A stretch of 64,000 nucleotides of DNA from Brevundimonas vesicularis (GCF_027105095.1 NZ_CP114278.1:2636001-2700000); one strand, 5' to 3'. Counted from the stretch's first letter, positions 10,962-21,342 are shown. The notes: generated by a model not told the origin, from the letters alone. Program-made: numbers and translations.

Positions 10962-11519
10962 ATGCTTAATGGATTCGCATTTGAGCGCGAGATTAGATCC
11001 ATCAGCAAAAAACAAGCTGGCGACGATTTGGGCGGCTTAGGAATTTTTGCAGGCTCAGAGATCATTGCTTCTTATGTCGATCAGCTCGATGACCAAGACC
11101 GCGAAGATGCGCGATTTATGGCCCAGTATTATGAGGTGTTCTACCTCATAGAAAACATGCTTAGGCGCATGGTGTCAGATACAATGAGCGCCACCTATGG
11201 GGACGATTGGTGGGAAGAAAAAACGCCCCAAAGGGTCAAAGATGCAGTGACGACGACGCGCGCACGTGAATTGGACTCGTCAGTAACACCTAGGTCAAAC
11301 AACCCTCTGGAATTCACTACCTTTGGAGAACTTAGCGTAATAATCTCCGCAAATTCAGAAGCCTTCGGAGGAATGTTCAAGTCACAAAGGGCAGCCGAGC
11401 GTGTCATAAGCCTACTCAACACACTCAGAGGACCAATAGCACACTGCGGATACCTAGCAGACGATGAAGTTGCTCGCCTGTATCTAGCTGTCCGAGATCT
11501 ATTTCGCCTCATGGCCTAA
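10962..11519 (+). CDS. Swt1-type HEPN domain protein
   Basis: A 185-residue helical protein; the chosen ATG (10962) has AGAGAG just upstream, and a TTG at 10929 overlapping the previous gene is the alternative. The pattern YEVFYLIENMLRRMV ... FTTFGELSVII ... FKSQRAAERVISLLNTLRGPIAHC fits Swt1-like HEPN domains. The R-x4-H of LRGPIAHC is the HEPN RNase signature, so catalysis is possible. It is low in GC and rich in A/T-ending codons (ATA, TTA). Coupling to the DUF5343 gene suggests a functional pair, perhaps toxin-antitoxin or defence, but no antitoxin motif was identified. Confidence 0.75.
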   Translation: MLNGFAFEREIRSISKKQAGDDLGGLGIFAGSEIIASYVDQLDDQDREDARFMAQYYEVFYLIENMLRRMVSDTMSATYGDDWWEEKTPQRVKDAVTTTRARELDSSVTPRSNNPLEFTTFGELSVIISANSEAFGGMFKSQRAAERVISLLNTLRGPIAHCGYLADDEVARLYLAVRDLFRLMA

Positions 11520-11521
11520 CC

Positions 11522-13057
11522 TTAAAGCGGAATATTGTCGTGCTTCTTCCAGGGGTTCTCCTGGACCTTGTTCTTCAGCGTCCGCAGCGCCTTCACCAGC
11601 CGCCGCCGCGTCCCGTGCGGCATGATGACGTCGTCGATATAGCCCAGCCCCGCCGCCACGAACGGATTGGCGAACCGGTCCTTGTACTCCGCCTCGCGCG
11701 CGGCCAGGGCCGCCGGATCGCCGGCCTCCTTGCGGAAGATGATCTCGACCGCCCCCTTGGCGCCCATGACCGCGATCTCGGCGGTGGGCCAGGCGTAGTT
11801 GACGTCGCCGCGCAGGTGTTTGGAACTCATCACGTCATAGGCGCCGCCATAGGCCTTGCGCGTGATCAGGGTCAGTTTCGGCACGGTCGCCTCGGCATAG
11901 GCGAACAGCAGCTTGGCCCCGTGTTTGATCAGGGCGCCGTATTCCTGCTTGGTCCCCGGCATGAAGCCCGGCACGTCCACCAGGGTCACCAGCGGAATGT
12001 CGAAGGCGTCGCAGAAGCGCACGAACCGCGCGGCCTTGCGGCTTGAATCGATGTCCAGCACCCCCGCCAGCACCTGGGGCTGGTTGGCGACGATGCCGAC
12101 CGTCTGTCCGTCCAGCCGGCCGAAGCCGCAGATGATGTTCCTGGCGAAGTCGGCCCCGATCTCGAAGAAGTCGGTCTCGTCGACCACCTTCAGGATCAGC
12201 TCCTTCATGTCATAGGGCTGGTTCGGATTGGCCGGGATCAGGGTGTCCAGCGACGGCTCGTCCCGCTCCGGTTCGTCATAGCTCTCACGCACCGGCGGCT
12301 TTTCGCGGTTCGACAGCGGCAGGAAGCCGATCAGGCGGCGCACCTCCGACAAGGCCTCCAGATCGTTCTCGAACGCCCCGTCCGCCACGCCCGACTTGCC
12401 GGCATGGACGCGGGCGCCGCCCAGGTCCTCGTGGCTGACCAACTCATTGGTGACGGTCTTCACCACATCGGGGCCGGTCACGTACATGTAGCTCGTGTCC
12501 TTCACCATGAAGATGAAGTCGGTGATGGCGGGCGAATAGACGTCGCCGCCCGCGCACGGCCCCATAATCACGCTGATCTGGGGAATGACGCCGCTGGCGA
12601 GCGTATTCTGCAGGAAGATGTCGGCGTAGCCCGCCAGACTTTCCACGCCTTCCTGAATCCGCGCCCCACCCGCGTCGAACAGGCCGATGATCGGCGCGCC
12701 GGTGGTCAGGGCCATCTTCTGCAGCTTGACGATCTTGGCCGCATGGGCGCCCGACAGGCTGCCGCCGAAGACGGTGAAATCCTTGGAGAAGACATAGACC
12801 AGCCGCCCGCCGATCGTGCCGCGCCCCGTCACCACGCCGTCGCCGGGGATGCGCTGGTCGTGCATGCCGAAGTCGTGGCTGCGGTGCTCGACGAACATGT
12901 CGGTCTCCTCGAAAGAGCCTTCGTCCAGCAGCACGTCGATGCGTTCGCGCGCGGTCAGCTTGCCCTTGGCGTGCTGGGCGGCGATACGCTTTTCCCCGCC
13001 GCCCAGTTTGGCGGCGGCGCGGCGGCGCGCCAGTTCTTCAAGGATGGCTTGGCTCAT
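11522..13057 (-). CDS. pccB: Propionyl-CoA carboxylase beta subunit (carboxyltransferase)
   Basis: A 511-residue carboxyltransferase that moves CO2 from carboxybiotin on PccA to propionyl-CoA, giving methylmalonyl-CoA. Motifs include [19 protein letters not shown], the crotonase-like oxyanion segments [17 protein letters not shown] and [16 protein letters not shown], and [16 protein letters not shown]. The start [15 protein letters not shown] is chosen because it matches the family N-terminus; upstream in-frame sequence overlaps the divergent regulator. It is the first gene of the leftward propionate cluster and is divergent from scfR across a region with TTTGCAAA-type sites. Confidence 0.95.
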   Translation of the reverse strand: MSQAILEELARRRAAAKLGGGEKRIAAQHAKGKLTARERIDVLLDEGSFEETDMFVEHRSHDFGMHDQRIPGDGVVTGRGTIGGRLVYVFSKDFTVFGGSLSGAHAAKIVKLQKMALTTGAPIIGLFDAGGARIQEGVESLAGYADIFLQNTLASGVIPQISVIMGPCAGGDVYSPAITDFIFMVKDTSYMYVTGPDVVKTVTNELVSHEDLGGARVHAGKSGVADGAFENDLEALSEVRRLIGFLPLSNREKPPVRESYDEPERDEPSLDTLIPANPNQPYDMKELILKVVDETDFFEIGADFARNIICGFGRLDGQTVGIVANQPQVLAGVLDIDSSRKAARFVRFCDAFDIPLVTLVDVPGFMPGTKQEYGALIKHGAKLLFAYAEATVPKLTLITRKAYGGAYDVMSSKHLRGDVNYAWPTAEIAVMGAKGAVEIIFRKEAGDPAALAAREAEYKDRFANPFVAAGLGYIDDVIMPHGTRRRLVKALRTLKNKVQENPWKKHDNIPL

Positions 13058-13121
13058 GATGGATCTTCGCCTCTTGTTCGTTGAGAGAGGGGTGGCGCCT
13101 TCATCGCAAATAGGCAAACGC

Positions 13122-13184
13122 AACTTTGCAAAAAGTGTGGAACTGCGCGGGCTTGCAAAGGATGGCGATATGATCTGCAAAGTT
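13122..13184. promoter_or_regulatory. Putative ScfR/PrpR operator region
   Basis: The pccB-scfR divergent gap holds AACTTTGCAAAA (core TTTGCAAA at 13125-13132), CTTGCAAAG (13152-13160) and an inverted AACTTTGCA copy (TGCAAAGTT, 13176-13184). Related TCGCAAA sits at 13104-13110. RamB/PrpR-type ScfR regulators of actinobacteria are known to bind TTTGCAAA-type motifs, so these are likely operators. The 13176-13184 copy touches the scfR start, consistent with autoregulation. Binding itself is inferred. Confidence 0.6.
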
Positions 13185-13188
13185 GCGA

Positions 13189-14625
13189 ATGGCTGAGAAG
13201 CTTTTCCTGGGCGCCAAGCTGCGCAAGCTGCGCGAGGCGCGCGGCTGGACGCTGGAGGCCTGCGCCGAGCGCCTAGGCCTGTCACCGTCCTATCTGTCGC
13301 AGATCGAGACCAACCAGCGCCCGGCGACCGCGCGAGTCCTGATCGCCCTGACCCGCGCCTTCCATGTGGACGCCAGCCTGTTCGATCTGGAGGGCGACGC
13401 CCGCCTGATCGCCGACCTGCGCGAGGCCACCACCGACATCGCGGGCCCGATGATGGGTGAGGCCGAACCGCCCACGGCCGCCGAGCTGAAACAGGCTGTC
13501 GCCAACACCCCGCGTCTGGCCCGCCAGTTCCTGGCCCTGCACCAGACCTTCCGTCGTCTGGACGAGCGGGTGAAGGCGCTGGACGACACCCTGGGCCGGG
13601 ATGAACACGGCGCCAGTGTCGCCCTTTTGCCCTACGAAGAGGTGCGCGACTTCTTCCACTATCGCGACAACTACATCGACACGCTGGACACCGCGGCCGA
13701 GACGCTGGCGGCGACGCTGGTTCAGGACGGCCAGATTGAGCGGGCGTTGGAGTCTGCGCTGAGCCAGGCGCACGGCGTTCGCGTCGCCTATGTCGCCGGT
13801 CAGGAGGCGCTGCGTCGCTACGATCCCGCCAGCCGCGTCCTGACGCTGGACGCCTGGCAGCCCGGCGCGACGCGGTCGTTCCAGCTGGCGCACCAGCTGG
13901 CCCTGCTGTCCTTCCGCGACCTGATTGAGGCCGAGTTGGATCAGGCCGCCTTCCGCACCGACGCCGCACGCGACGTGGCCCGGGTCGGTCTGGCCAACTA
14001 TGCGGCGGGCGCGTTGCTCTTGCCCTATCGGGCCTTCCTGGAGGCCGCGCGCGAGGAGAAGCACGACATCGACCGGCTGCGCACCCGGTTCCAGGTCAGT
14101 TTCGAGCAGGTCTGCCACCGGCTTTCGACCCTGCAACGGCCCGGCTGGCGCGGCGTGCCCTTCTATTTCGCCCGCGTGGACATGGCCGGCAACATCACCA
14201 AGCGCCACAGCGCCACCCGCTTCCAGTTCGCCCGCTTCGGCGGCGCCTGCCCGCTGTGGAACGTCCACGAGGCCTTCGCGGCGCCCGACCGGATCGGGGT
14301 GCAGCTGGCCGAGATGCCGGACGGATCGCGCTACATCTCCATCGCCCGCAGCGTGTCCAAGCCCAGCGGCTCCTATCTCGCCAACGACCGCCGCTACGCC
14401 CTGTCCCTGGGCTGCGAGGTCGAACATGCGGGCGCCCTGGTCTATGCCGCCGGCCTCGATCTGAACGGCCCGGCCGCGCGGATCGGCGTCAGCTGCCGCA
14501 TCTGCGAGCGCACCGACTGCACCCAGCGCGCCTTCCCGCCCCTGGACCGGACCCTGCACGTGCCGGAGAACGAGCGCGGCGTGGTGCCCTATGTGCTGGA
14601 TGGCCCGCGCCCCGACCGCTATTGA
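13189..14625 (+). CDS. Short-chain fatty acyl regulator, ScfR/PrpR family
   Basis: A 478-residue regulator with an N-terminal XRE helix-turn-helix (residues about 8-62: [33 protein letters not shown]), a middle DUF955-like segment, and a C-terminal DUF2083 region ending in a cysteine group CRICERTDC. In the mycobacterial homologue PrpR, cysteines hold an Fe-S cluster and CoA esters act as ligands; the CxxCxxxxC here suggests the same. The ATG at 13189 is preferred to the TTG two codons upstream. Divergence from pccB implies control of the propionate/methylmalonyl cluster. Confidence 0.9.
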   Translation: MAEKLFLGAKLRKLREARGWTLEACAERLGLSPSYLSQIETNQRPATARVLIALTRAFHVDASLFDLEGDARLIADLREATTDIAGPMMGEAEPPTAAELKQAVANTPRLARQFLALHQTFRRLDERVKALDDTLGRDEHGASVALLPYEEVRDFFHYRDNYIDTLDTAAETLAATLVQDGQIERALESALSQAHGVRVAYVAGQEALRRYDPASRVLTLDAWQPGATRSFQLAHQLALLSFRDLIEAELDQAAFRTDAARDVARVGLANYAAGALLLPYRAFLEAAREEKHDIDRLRTRFQVSFEQVCHRLSTLQRPGWRGVPFYFARVDMAGNITKRHSATRFQFARFGGACPLWNVHEAFAAPDRIGVQLAEMPDGSRYISIARSVSKPSGSYLANDRRYALSLGCEVEHAGALVYAAGLDLNGPAARIGVSCRICERTDCTQRAFPPLDRTLHVPENERGVVPYVLDGPRPDRY

Positions 14626-14632
14626 TCGGGGC

Positions 14633-15669
14633 ATGACCTCACACACACCCATCGGCGTCGCCGTCGTCGGCTACGGCCTGGCGGGCCAGACCTTCCACGC
14701 CCCCCGATCGCGGCGACCCCCGGCCTGCGCCTGATCGCCGTCGTCTCGTCCCGGCCCGAAGTGGTCCACGCCGACCTGCCTGACGTTGAGGTCCTGCCCG
14801 ATCTGGACACAGCCATCGCCCGCGAGGACATCGGCCTGATCGTCGTCGCCACCCCCGACGCCCTGCACGCCGAACAGTCGATCGCCGCTCTGAGGGCCGG
14901 CAAGTCGGTGGTGGTGGACAAGCCCTTCGCGGCGACCCTGGCTGACGCCGAAGCCGTCGCCGCCGTCGCAGCGTCATCGCCCGGCGTTTTCAGCGTCTTC
15001 CAGAACCGCCGTTGGGACGCCGACTTCCTGACCCTGCGCCGCCTGATCGACCAAGGCGAACTGGGCGACGTCGCCGTTTTCGAAAGCCACTACGACCGCT
15101 TTCGTCCGACCGCTGCCGACCGCTGGAAGGACAAGCGCGACGGCGGCGTCTGGGCTGACCTGGGCCCACACCTGATCGACCAAGCGGTCCAGCTGTTCGG
15201 GCCGCCGCTGGCCATCTATGCCGACCTCCAGGCCCAACGTTTCGGCGCCACGGCCATCGACTACGCCCACGTTCTGCTGCGCTATGACCGTCTGCGCGTC
15301 ATCCTGAACATGAGCCACCTCGCCGCCGAGGCCAGTCTCCGCTACGTCGTCCACGGCACGGGCGGCAGCTTCATCAAACACGGCCTCGACGCCCAGGAGT
15401 GCCAGTCCAAGGCGGGCCTGCGCCCCGGCCACCCCGACTGGGGCCTGGACCCCTCGCCGGGCGTCCTGACGAAACAGATCGACGGCGAAACCGTCCGCAC
15501 CACGCCGGCTCCGGAGCGCGGCGACTATCCCGCCTTCTACGCCGCCATGCGCGATGCGATCCTCGGCAAGGGCCCGCCGCCCGTGCCCGCTGACCAGGCC
15601 CTGACCGTCATGCGCATCCTCGACTCCGGTCTGCGTAGCGCGGCGGAGCGTCGAGAGATCGCCTTTTAG
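14633..15669 (+). pseudogene. Gfo/Idh/MocA oxidoreductase, frameshifted near the start
   Basis: ATG 14633 opens MTSHTPIGVAVVGYGLAGQTFHAP, a classic NAD(P)-binding Rossmann start, but the frame then ends within about 10 codons. The rest of the protein (LRLIAVVSSRPEVV ... EDIGLIVVATPDALHA ... KSVVVDKPFA) continues one frame away to the stop at 15669. Restoring one base in CACGCCCCCCGATC (about 14698-14711), making the expected Leu codon, rejoins the frames. It is either a recent one-base deletion or a sequencing error in a C run. Substrate is unknown. The stop overlaps the convergent pyk stop. Confidence 0.85.
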
Positions 15670-17111
15670 CTCTTCTTGCGGCCCTTCGACGTCGCTGCAG
15701 GCGCGTGAGCCAGTCGCAGCAGATTGGCCGCACCGGGCGCCCCGAACGGCGTGCCCGCCAAAATCAGGATGCGCTGGCCCGGCTCGGCCAGACCATATTT
15801 GACCGCGCTGTTGACGGCGTCGTCCGTCACGGCCTCCAGCGAGTCTGGCTGCTCGCCCAGACGCGGCTCCAGCCCCCAGACCAGGGCTAGCCGCCGCGCG
15901 GTGTTGGGATTGGGCGTCAGCACCAGGATCGGCTTCAGCGGCCGCTCGCGCGCCATCCGCCGCGCGGTGCCGCCCAGAGTCGTAAACACCACCAGACAGC
16001 CGGTCGAGGGCGCATTCGCCGCCATCCGCGCCGCCCCGACCAGGGCGTCCACATCGTGCTCATCCATGCCGGCATGTTCGGCGCCCATCAGGCTGGGCCA
16101 CATCGGATCGCGTTCGACCCGCTCGATGATCCGGCTCATGATGCCGACGGATTCCAGCGGATAGTCGCCCGACGCCGTCTCGGCCGACAGCATCAGGGCG
16201 TCCGCACCCTCATAGACCGCATTGGCGACATCGGTCGCCTCGGCGCGGGTCGGGGCCGGGGCGCTGGTCATGGATTCCAGCATCTGGGTGGCCACGATCA
16301 CCGGCACGCCGCGATTGCGGGCCGCGCGCACGATCTGTTTCTGCGCCACCGGCACATCCTCGGGATCCAGCTCGACGCCCAGATCGCCACGCGCCACCAT
16401 CACCCCGTCGCAATAGTCCAAGATGGCTTCCAGATCGGCCAGGGCCGCCGGCTTCTCGATCTTGGCCAGGCAGGCCGCCTGTCCGTTCACGATCCGCTTC
16501 AGCTCGGCCATGTCCTCGGGCTTCTGCACGAAGCTGAGCGCCACCCAGTCCACGCCCATCCGCAGGGCGAAGGCCAGGTCCTCACGGTCCTTGGGCGTCA
16601 GGGCCGAGACCGGGATCACCGCCTCCGGCACCGCCACGCCCTTGCGGTCCGACAGCTTCGAGCCGCTCTCGACCGTCACATCGGCCCACTCATCGGTCCG
16701 CTCGCCCACACGCAGCCGCACCCGGCCGTCGTCCAGAAGCAACAGCATGCCCTTGCGCAGCGCCTTGAAGATTTCGGGATGCGGCATCTGCACCCGCGTC
16801 TCGTCGCCGGGCGTCGGGTCCAGATCTAAACGCATGGTGTGGCCCGGCTTGACCGAGATCTCGACGTCCTTGAAACGGCCCAAACGCAGCTTCGGCCCTT
16901 GAAGGTCGGCCAACACGCCCAGCGGACGCTGCAGGGCCATTTCGGCGCCGCGCACCGCCTTCAACGCGGCGGCGTGATCCTCATGCGAACCGTGGCTGAA
17001 GTTCAGGCGGAAGACGTCCACCCCCGCCTGGGCCAGCGCCTTGACAGTGCTGGGCGCACGGCTGGCGGGTCCCAGGGTGGCGACGATGCGCGCGCGACGG
17101 GCTCGGTTCAT
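15666..17111 (-). CDS. pyk: Pyruvate kinase
   Basis: A 481-residue glycolytic enzyme converting phosphoenolpyruvate and ADP to pyruvate and ATP. Visible: RIVATLGPASR at the start, FRLNFSHGSHEDH, the metal/phosphate loop VARGDLGVELDPEDVP, CLAKIEKPAAL with the catalytic-region lysine, ATQMLESM, and the regulatory C-terminal domain. The start MNRARRARIVATLGP is chosen by alignment to the family N-terminus; 23 further codons upstream are in frame but unlikely to be translated. It is monocistronic, converging on the Gfo/Idh gene. Confidence 0.96.
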   Translation of the reverse strand: MNRARRARIVATLGPASRAPSTVKALAQAGVDVFRLNFSHGSHEDHAAALKAVRGAEMALQRPLGVLADLQGPKLRLGRFKDVEISVKPGHTMRLDLDPTPGDETRVQMPHPEIFKALRKGMLLLLDDGRVRLRVGERTDEWADVTVESGSKLSDRKGVAVPEAVIPVSALTPKDREDLAFALRMGVDWVALSFVQKPEDMAELKRIVNGQAACLAKIEKPAALADLEAILDYCDGVMVARGDLGVELDPEDVPVAQKQIVRAARNRGVPVIVATQMLESMTSAPAPTRAEATDVANAVYEGADALMLSAETASGDYPLESVGIMSRIIERVERDPMWPSLMGAEHAGMDEHDVDALVGAARMAANAPSTGCLVVFTTLGGTARRMARERPLKPILVLTPNPNTARRLALVWGLEPRLGEQPDSLEAVTDDAVNSAVKYGLAEPGQRILILAGTPFGAPGAANLLRLAHAPAATSKGRKKS

Positions 17112-17247
17112 GACGTTTCCTGTTGGCTCTCTCGGACGGCAAAACGGGGCCGCCTGGGCGAATTCGCCCTCTTCTGCCAACGAAACCCGCGCTGCGTAAG
17201 GCCGCCTTCCCCTCAGGAAACATGAGTTGACGGCTGGAAACAGGAGT

Positions 17248-18951
17248 TTATCTGGCCGCCGCCCCGCAGGCCGCCACGGTAAATCCGTTCAGATCGATGC
17301 ACCGGCCCTCCACCTGCGGCGCGGCGACGCCGATCACATGGGCGAGGGTTGGGGCGATATCGACGGTCCGGATCGGCAGGAACCGCTCCTCGGCCTTGGC
17401 GCCCGGCCACCAGAAGATGATCGGCACGCGGCGATCATATTCCCACGGCGTGCCGTGCCCGGCCAGGGTTGAGCCGACGCGGCCGCCCGAGGTGGTGTTC
17501 TGGGTCCAGGCGAACTGGATGTCGGGCGATCGCTCAGCGACGGTCGACAGCCGCATCCGCTCGCGAACCGTCATCATCTCGGGCTGACGGCTGTCGGGCA
17601 GGGGCTCTGCCAGCAGACGGTCCCGCGTCTCGGCGAAAGCCACGTCGGGCAGGGCGCGCAGCATCTCGACCGCCGCCTCCGCCACCTGTGTCCGCAACGG
17701 ATCGGGCAGCGCCTTGTGATCCGCATCGGCGACCATCCAGCCGCTTCCGCCGGACTGCAGCGGATCGGCGTCCAGGTTGAAGCGCGCCTTCAGCGCGGCG
17801 TTGACGACCTTGATCGCATCGGTGTCGGCGCGGTGCGCCTGCGGATAGCCATTCTCATGCAGCCGCTCGACGAAGTCCGAGCCGCCGTGATCGGCCGTCA
17901 GAACCACCAGCGCGCCGCCCGGAACCTGGGCCAACTTGTCCAGGAAGGCGCCCAGCGCCGCATCCAGCCGGTGCATCTGCTCGCACATCTCCGGCCCTTG
18001 GGTACCATACATGTGGCCGATGCGGTCGGTGGCCGACAGGCTGACGCCCAGCATGTCGGTTGCCGCCCCCTGCCCCAGCTTCTGGCTGTCCAGCAGATAT
18101 TCCGCCGCCTTCAGCGTCTGCTCGTCCAGCAATGGCGAGGTGTCGAACTTCAGCCCCGCTGGCGGCAGCACCGAATGGAAGGTCTGGCCGCGAATGGTCC
18201 AGTCGCCCGCCAGCGCCCGGCAGTCCGCGTTCTGATAATTCCAGGCCACCGGAGTCGCCGCCGTCCAGGCGTTGAAGTCGCGGTTGAACGCCGCGACCGG
18301 CGCAAGCTTCGTCTCGGCCGTCTGACCCGGCTCGACATAAGTGGTCAGTCCAAACCCGTCGGTGAACCAGAAGGCCTGCCCCTGATGACCGGCCAAGTTG
18401 ATCGCCCCGCGATCCTTGCCCGACACAGCCATGACCTTGCTGTCCGGACTGACGGCCTTCAGCCAGTCGCCCAGCGTCGTCGCGCGCAACTGATCCGGTC
18501 CCACCGGCCCGTTGTCGGTGTCGTCGCGTCCGTGCGCCAGATGGTTCTGCGGCGCGGCCAGGCAATAGACCTCCTTGCCGGTCTTGCCGTCGATCCAGTC
18601 GTTGGCGGGAATGCCGGTGTCGGCCGGGTGCATGCCGGTCAGAACGGTGGAATGGCCCGGGCAGGTCTCGGTCAGACCATGGGTCTGATAGCCGTTAATC
18701 GACACCAGTCCCTGGTCGGCCAGCCGGCGCAGGCCGCCGCTGTAGCGGCTGCGATACTGGTTGAAGAGGTTGGCGCTGAACTGATCGACCACGATGGTCA
18801 CGATCAGTTTTGGCGGCGTCAGGGCCGCAGCCGACGCCTGAGGCGCAGCGGCCTGAACCGGCGGCTTGGCGACCGGCGCGCCCGCACAGGCGGCGCCCGC
18901 GATCGACAAGGCAGCCAGACACGCGGCGGCGACGTGACGCGACAGGGACAT
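17248..18951 (-). CDS. Secreted alkaline phosphatase, PafA-like
   Basis: A 567-residue alkaline-phosphatase-superfamily protein with a signal peptide (MSLSRHVAAACLAALSIAGAACAGA). The metal-binding LIVTIVVDQFSANLF and the nucleophile-region TETCPGHSTVLTGMHP are visible, as are LTADHGGSDF and AGHGTPWEYD near the C-terminus. These fit PafA-type monoesterases, in which Thr is the nucleophile. It likely releases phosphate in the periplasm. A second in-frame ATG at 18966 is possible, but the signal peptide reads better from 18951. It stands alone between pyk and a DUF808 gene. Confidence 0.85.
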   Translation of the reverse strand: MSLSRHVAAACLAALSIAGAACAGAPVAKPPVQAAAPQASAAALTPPKLIVTIVVDQFSANLFNQYRSRYSGGLRRLADQGLVSINGYQTHGLTETCPGHSTVLTGMHPADTGIPANDWIDGKTGKEVYCLAAPQNHLAHGRDDTDNGPVGPDQLRATTLGDWLKAVSPDSKVMAVSGKDRGAINLAGHQGQAFWFTDGFGLTTYVEPGQTAETKLAPVAAFNRDFNAWTAATPVAWNYQNADCRALAGDWTIRGQTFHSVLPPAGLKFDTSPLLDEQTLKAAEYLLDSQKLGQGAATDMLGVSLSATDRIGHMYGTQGPEMCEQMHRLDAALGAFLDKLAQVPGGALVVLTADHGGSDFVERLHENGYPQAHRADTDAIKVVNAALKARFNLDADPLQSGGSGWMVADADHKALPDPLRTQVAEAAVEMLRALPDVAFAETRDRLLAEPLPDSRQPEMMTVRERMRLSTVAERSPDIQFAWTQNTTSGGRVGSTLAGHGTPWEYDRRVPIIFWWPGAKAEERFLPIRTVDIAPTLAHVIGVAAPQVEGRCIDLNGFTVAACGAAAR

Positions 18952-19023
18952 GAACAACTCCAACAACAGCCGTGCGGCCTCTAGCCGTTGCGGATGGCGC
19001 CCGCGTGACAGTCCGGCTCGCTC

Positions 19024-19968
19024 CTAGTGCGATTCCTTGGACCGCAGGCGCGCGACCTGATGCAGGATAAGCACCACCACCCCGCCGACGATCAGCCCGA
19101 TCACGGCCGAAGCCACCGCCGTCGTCAGCCAGCTCATCACGCCTGCCAGCGGCCCGAGCAGTTCGCCGACGGCATGCGACAGATGCTCGACGGGCACGGC
19201 CGGCCAGTGCAGCCCCAGCGTATGGGAACCGTGCAGCAGAATGCCGCCGCCGACCCACAGCATGGCCGCCGTGCCGATCGCCGACAGGGCGCTCATCACC
19301 ATCGGCATGCCCTTGACCAGACCCCGCCCCAGAGCGCGAACCCCGCCATTGGGCCGCTGGGCCAGATGCAGGCCGATGTCGTCCATCTTCACGATCAGGC
19401 CGACCGCGCCATAGACGACGACGGTCATGGCGATGCCGACCACCGCCAGCACAGCGGCCTGGGTCAGGATCGGCTGCGCCGCCACATCGGCCAGGGCGAT
19501 GGCCATGATCTCGGCCGACAGGATCAGATCGGTGCGCACCGCGCCCGACACCGTCGTCTTCTCCAGCGCCGCCGCGTCCCCGGCGATCGGCTCCGCATCA
19601 CCATGCCCGCCGTGCCCCATGGCCTCCAGCAGCTTTTCCGCCCCCTCGAAACACAGATAGGTGCCGCCGCACATCAGGATCGGCGTGATGGCCCAGGGCG
19701 CGAAGGCGCTGAGCAGCAGGGCCGCCGGCAGGATGAAGATCAGCTTGTTGCGAAACGACCCCAAGGCGATCTTGCCGATGATCGGCAGTTCGCGGCTGGG
19801 CGACAGGCCCACGACATAGCGCGGCGTCACCGCCGCATCGTCCACCACCACGCCGGCGGCCTTGGTCGAGGCCTTGCCCGCCGCCGCTCCCACGTCATCC
19901 AGCGACGCGGCCGCCAGCTTTGCGATGCCGGCGACGTCGTCCAGCAGCGCGATCAATCCAGACGGCAT
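19024..19968 (-). CDS. DUF808 family inner-membrane protein
   Basis: A 314-residue protein starting MPSGLIALLDDVAGIAKLAAASLDDV, the signature N-terminus of the DUF808/YedI family. Several hydrophobic segments follow (LIFILPAALLLSAFAPWAI, AVLAVVGIAMTVVVYGAVGL, AVASAVIGLIVGGVVVLIL), so it is an integral membrane protein. Function is unknown. It lies 2 bp after the aminotransferase stop on the same strand and is probably co-transcribed with it. Confidence 0.88.
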   Translation of the reverse strand: MPSGLIALLDDVAGIAKLAAASLDDVGAAAGKASTKAAGVVVDDAAVTPRYVVGLSPSRELPIIGKIALGSFRNKLIFILPAALLLSAFAPWAITPILMCGGTYLCFEGAEKLLEAMGHGGHGDAEPIAGDAAALEKTTVSGAVRTDLILSAEIMAIALADVAAQPILTQAAVLAVVGIAMTVVVYGAVGLIVKMDDIGLHLAQRPNGGVRALGRGLVKGMPMVMSALSAIGTAAMLWVGGGILLHGSHTLGLHWPAVPVEHLSHAVGELLGPLAGVMSWLTTAVASAVIGLIVGGVVVLILHQVARLRSKESH

Positions 19969-19970
19969 AG

Positions 19971-21179
19971 TCAGTCTTCCCGGCTGGGCGGCACATTGAC
20001 GCCCTGCGATTTCAGATAGGATTTGATGTTGCGCGCGGCCTGGCGGATGCGCTGCTCGTTCTCGACCATGGCGATGCGCACGAAGCCCTCGCCGTTCTCG
20101 CCATAGCCCACGCCCGCCGCCACCGCGACCTTGGCGTGGGTCAGCAACTGCTTGGAAAACTCCAGACTGCCCAGATGTTTCAGCGCCGGCGGCAAGGGCG
20201 CCCAGGCGAACATGGAGGCGGCCGGCTTGGGAATGTCCCAACCCGCACGGCCGAAGCTCTCGACCAGCACATCACGGCGGCGGTGATAGAGTTTGCGGTT
20301 CTGCTCGACGATGTCCTGTGGCCCGTTCAGCGCGGCGCACGCCGCCGCCTGGATCGGCGTGAAGGCGCCGTAGTCGAGGTAGGACTTCACCCGCGTCATC
20401 GCCGCGACCAGCGTCTTGTTGCCGACCGCAAACCCCATGCGCCAGCCCGCCATGCTGTAGGTCTTCGACAGGGAGGTGAACTCGATCGCCACGTCCTTGG
20501 CCCCCGGCACCTGCAGGATCGAGACCGTCGGCTTGCCGTCGTAATAGAGCTCCGAATAGGCCAGATCGCTGATGATCCACAGATCGTTCGCCTTGGCGAA
20601 GTCCACGACGCGTTCATAGAAGGCCAGATCGACCGTCTCCGCCGTCGGGTTCGACGGATAGTTCATCACCAGGATCTTGGGCCGCGGCACGGTGAAGGCC
20701 ATGGCCCGCTCCAACGCCTCGAAATACTTCTCGTCCGGCGTAGTCGGCACGCTGCGGATCGCCGCCCCGGCGATGATGAAGCCGAAGGTGTGGATCGGAT
20801 AGGACGGATTGGGCGCCAGGATCACATCGCCCGGCTCGGTGATGGCGGTGGCCAGGCTGGCCAGCCCCTCCTTGGAGCCCATGGTGACAATCACCTCGGT
20901 TTCGGGATCCACATCGACGCCGAAGCGACGACCGTAGTAGTTGGCCTGGGCGCGTCGCAGCCCTGGGATGCCCTTGGATTGCGAATAGCCATGGGCGTCG
21001 GGCTTCCTGGCCACCTCGATCAGCTTGTCGATCACATGCTGCGGCGGCGGCAGGTCGGGGTTCCCCATCCCCAGGTCGATCACGTCCTCGCCTGCCGCAC
21101 GGGCCGCCGCGCGCATCGCATTGGTCTCGGCGATGACATAGGGCGGCAACCGCTTCATGCGGTAGAATTCTTCGGACAT
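19971..21179 (-). CDS. Pyridoxal-phosphate aminotransferase, AlaC type
   Basis: A 402-residue class I/II aminotransferase starting MSEEFYRMKRLPPYVIAETN. The motif DLGMGNPDLPPP and the PLP lysine in SLSKTYSMAGWRMGF are clear, as are NYPSNPTAETV and the C-terminal FVRIAMVENEQRIRQAARNI. The overall pattern is that of AlaC/LL-DAP-aminotransferase-like enzymes, which make alanine from pyruvate and glutamate. An upstream in-frame extension of 27 codons is low-complexity and unlikely. No other amino-acid genes adjoin it. Confidence 0.9.
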   Translation of the reverse strand: MSEEFYRMKRLPPYVIAETNAMRAAARAAGEDVIDLGMGNPDLPPPQHVIDKLIEVARKPDAHGYSQSKGIPGLRRAQANYYGRRFGVDVDPETEVIVTMGSKEGLASLATAITEPGDVILAPNPSYPIHTFGFIIAGAAIRSVPTTPDEKYFEALERAMAFTVPRPKILVMNYPSNPTAETVDLAFYERVVDFAKANDLWIISDLAYSELYYDGKPTVSILQVPGAKDVAIEFTSLSKTYSMAGWRMGFAVGNKTLVAAMTRVKSYLDYGAFTPIQAAACAALNGPQDIVEQNRKLYHRRRDVLVESFGRAGWDIPKPAASMFAWAPLPPALKHLGSLEFSKQLLTHAKVAVAAGVGYGENGEGFVRIAMVENEQRIRQAARNIKSYLKSQGVNVPPSRED

Positions 21180-21342
21180 GACAGGCTCGTCGTTGGGATC
21201 AGCGGCCGTGGATCGGCCGCTCTTAGCGCTTAGCGCGCCAGCGGCCCCGCGCAACAGCATTGAAGGTCATTTTCACCCTTTGGGCGGACGAAATCTGTGC
21301 GTCGCGCAAAAACCTGGTCGAAAAGGCTGCCGTTCAGCGCCC

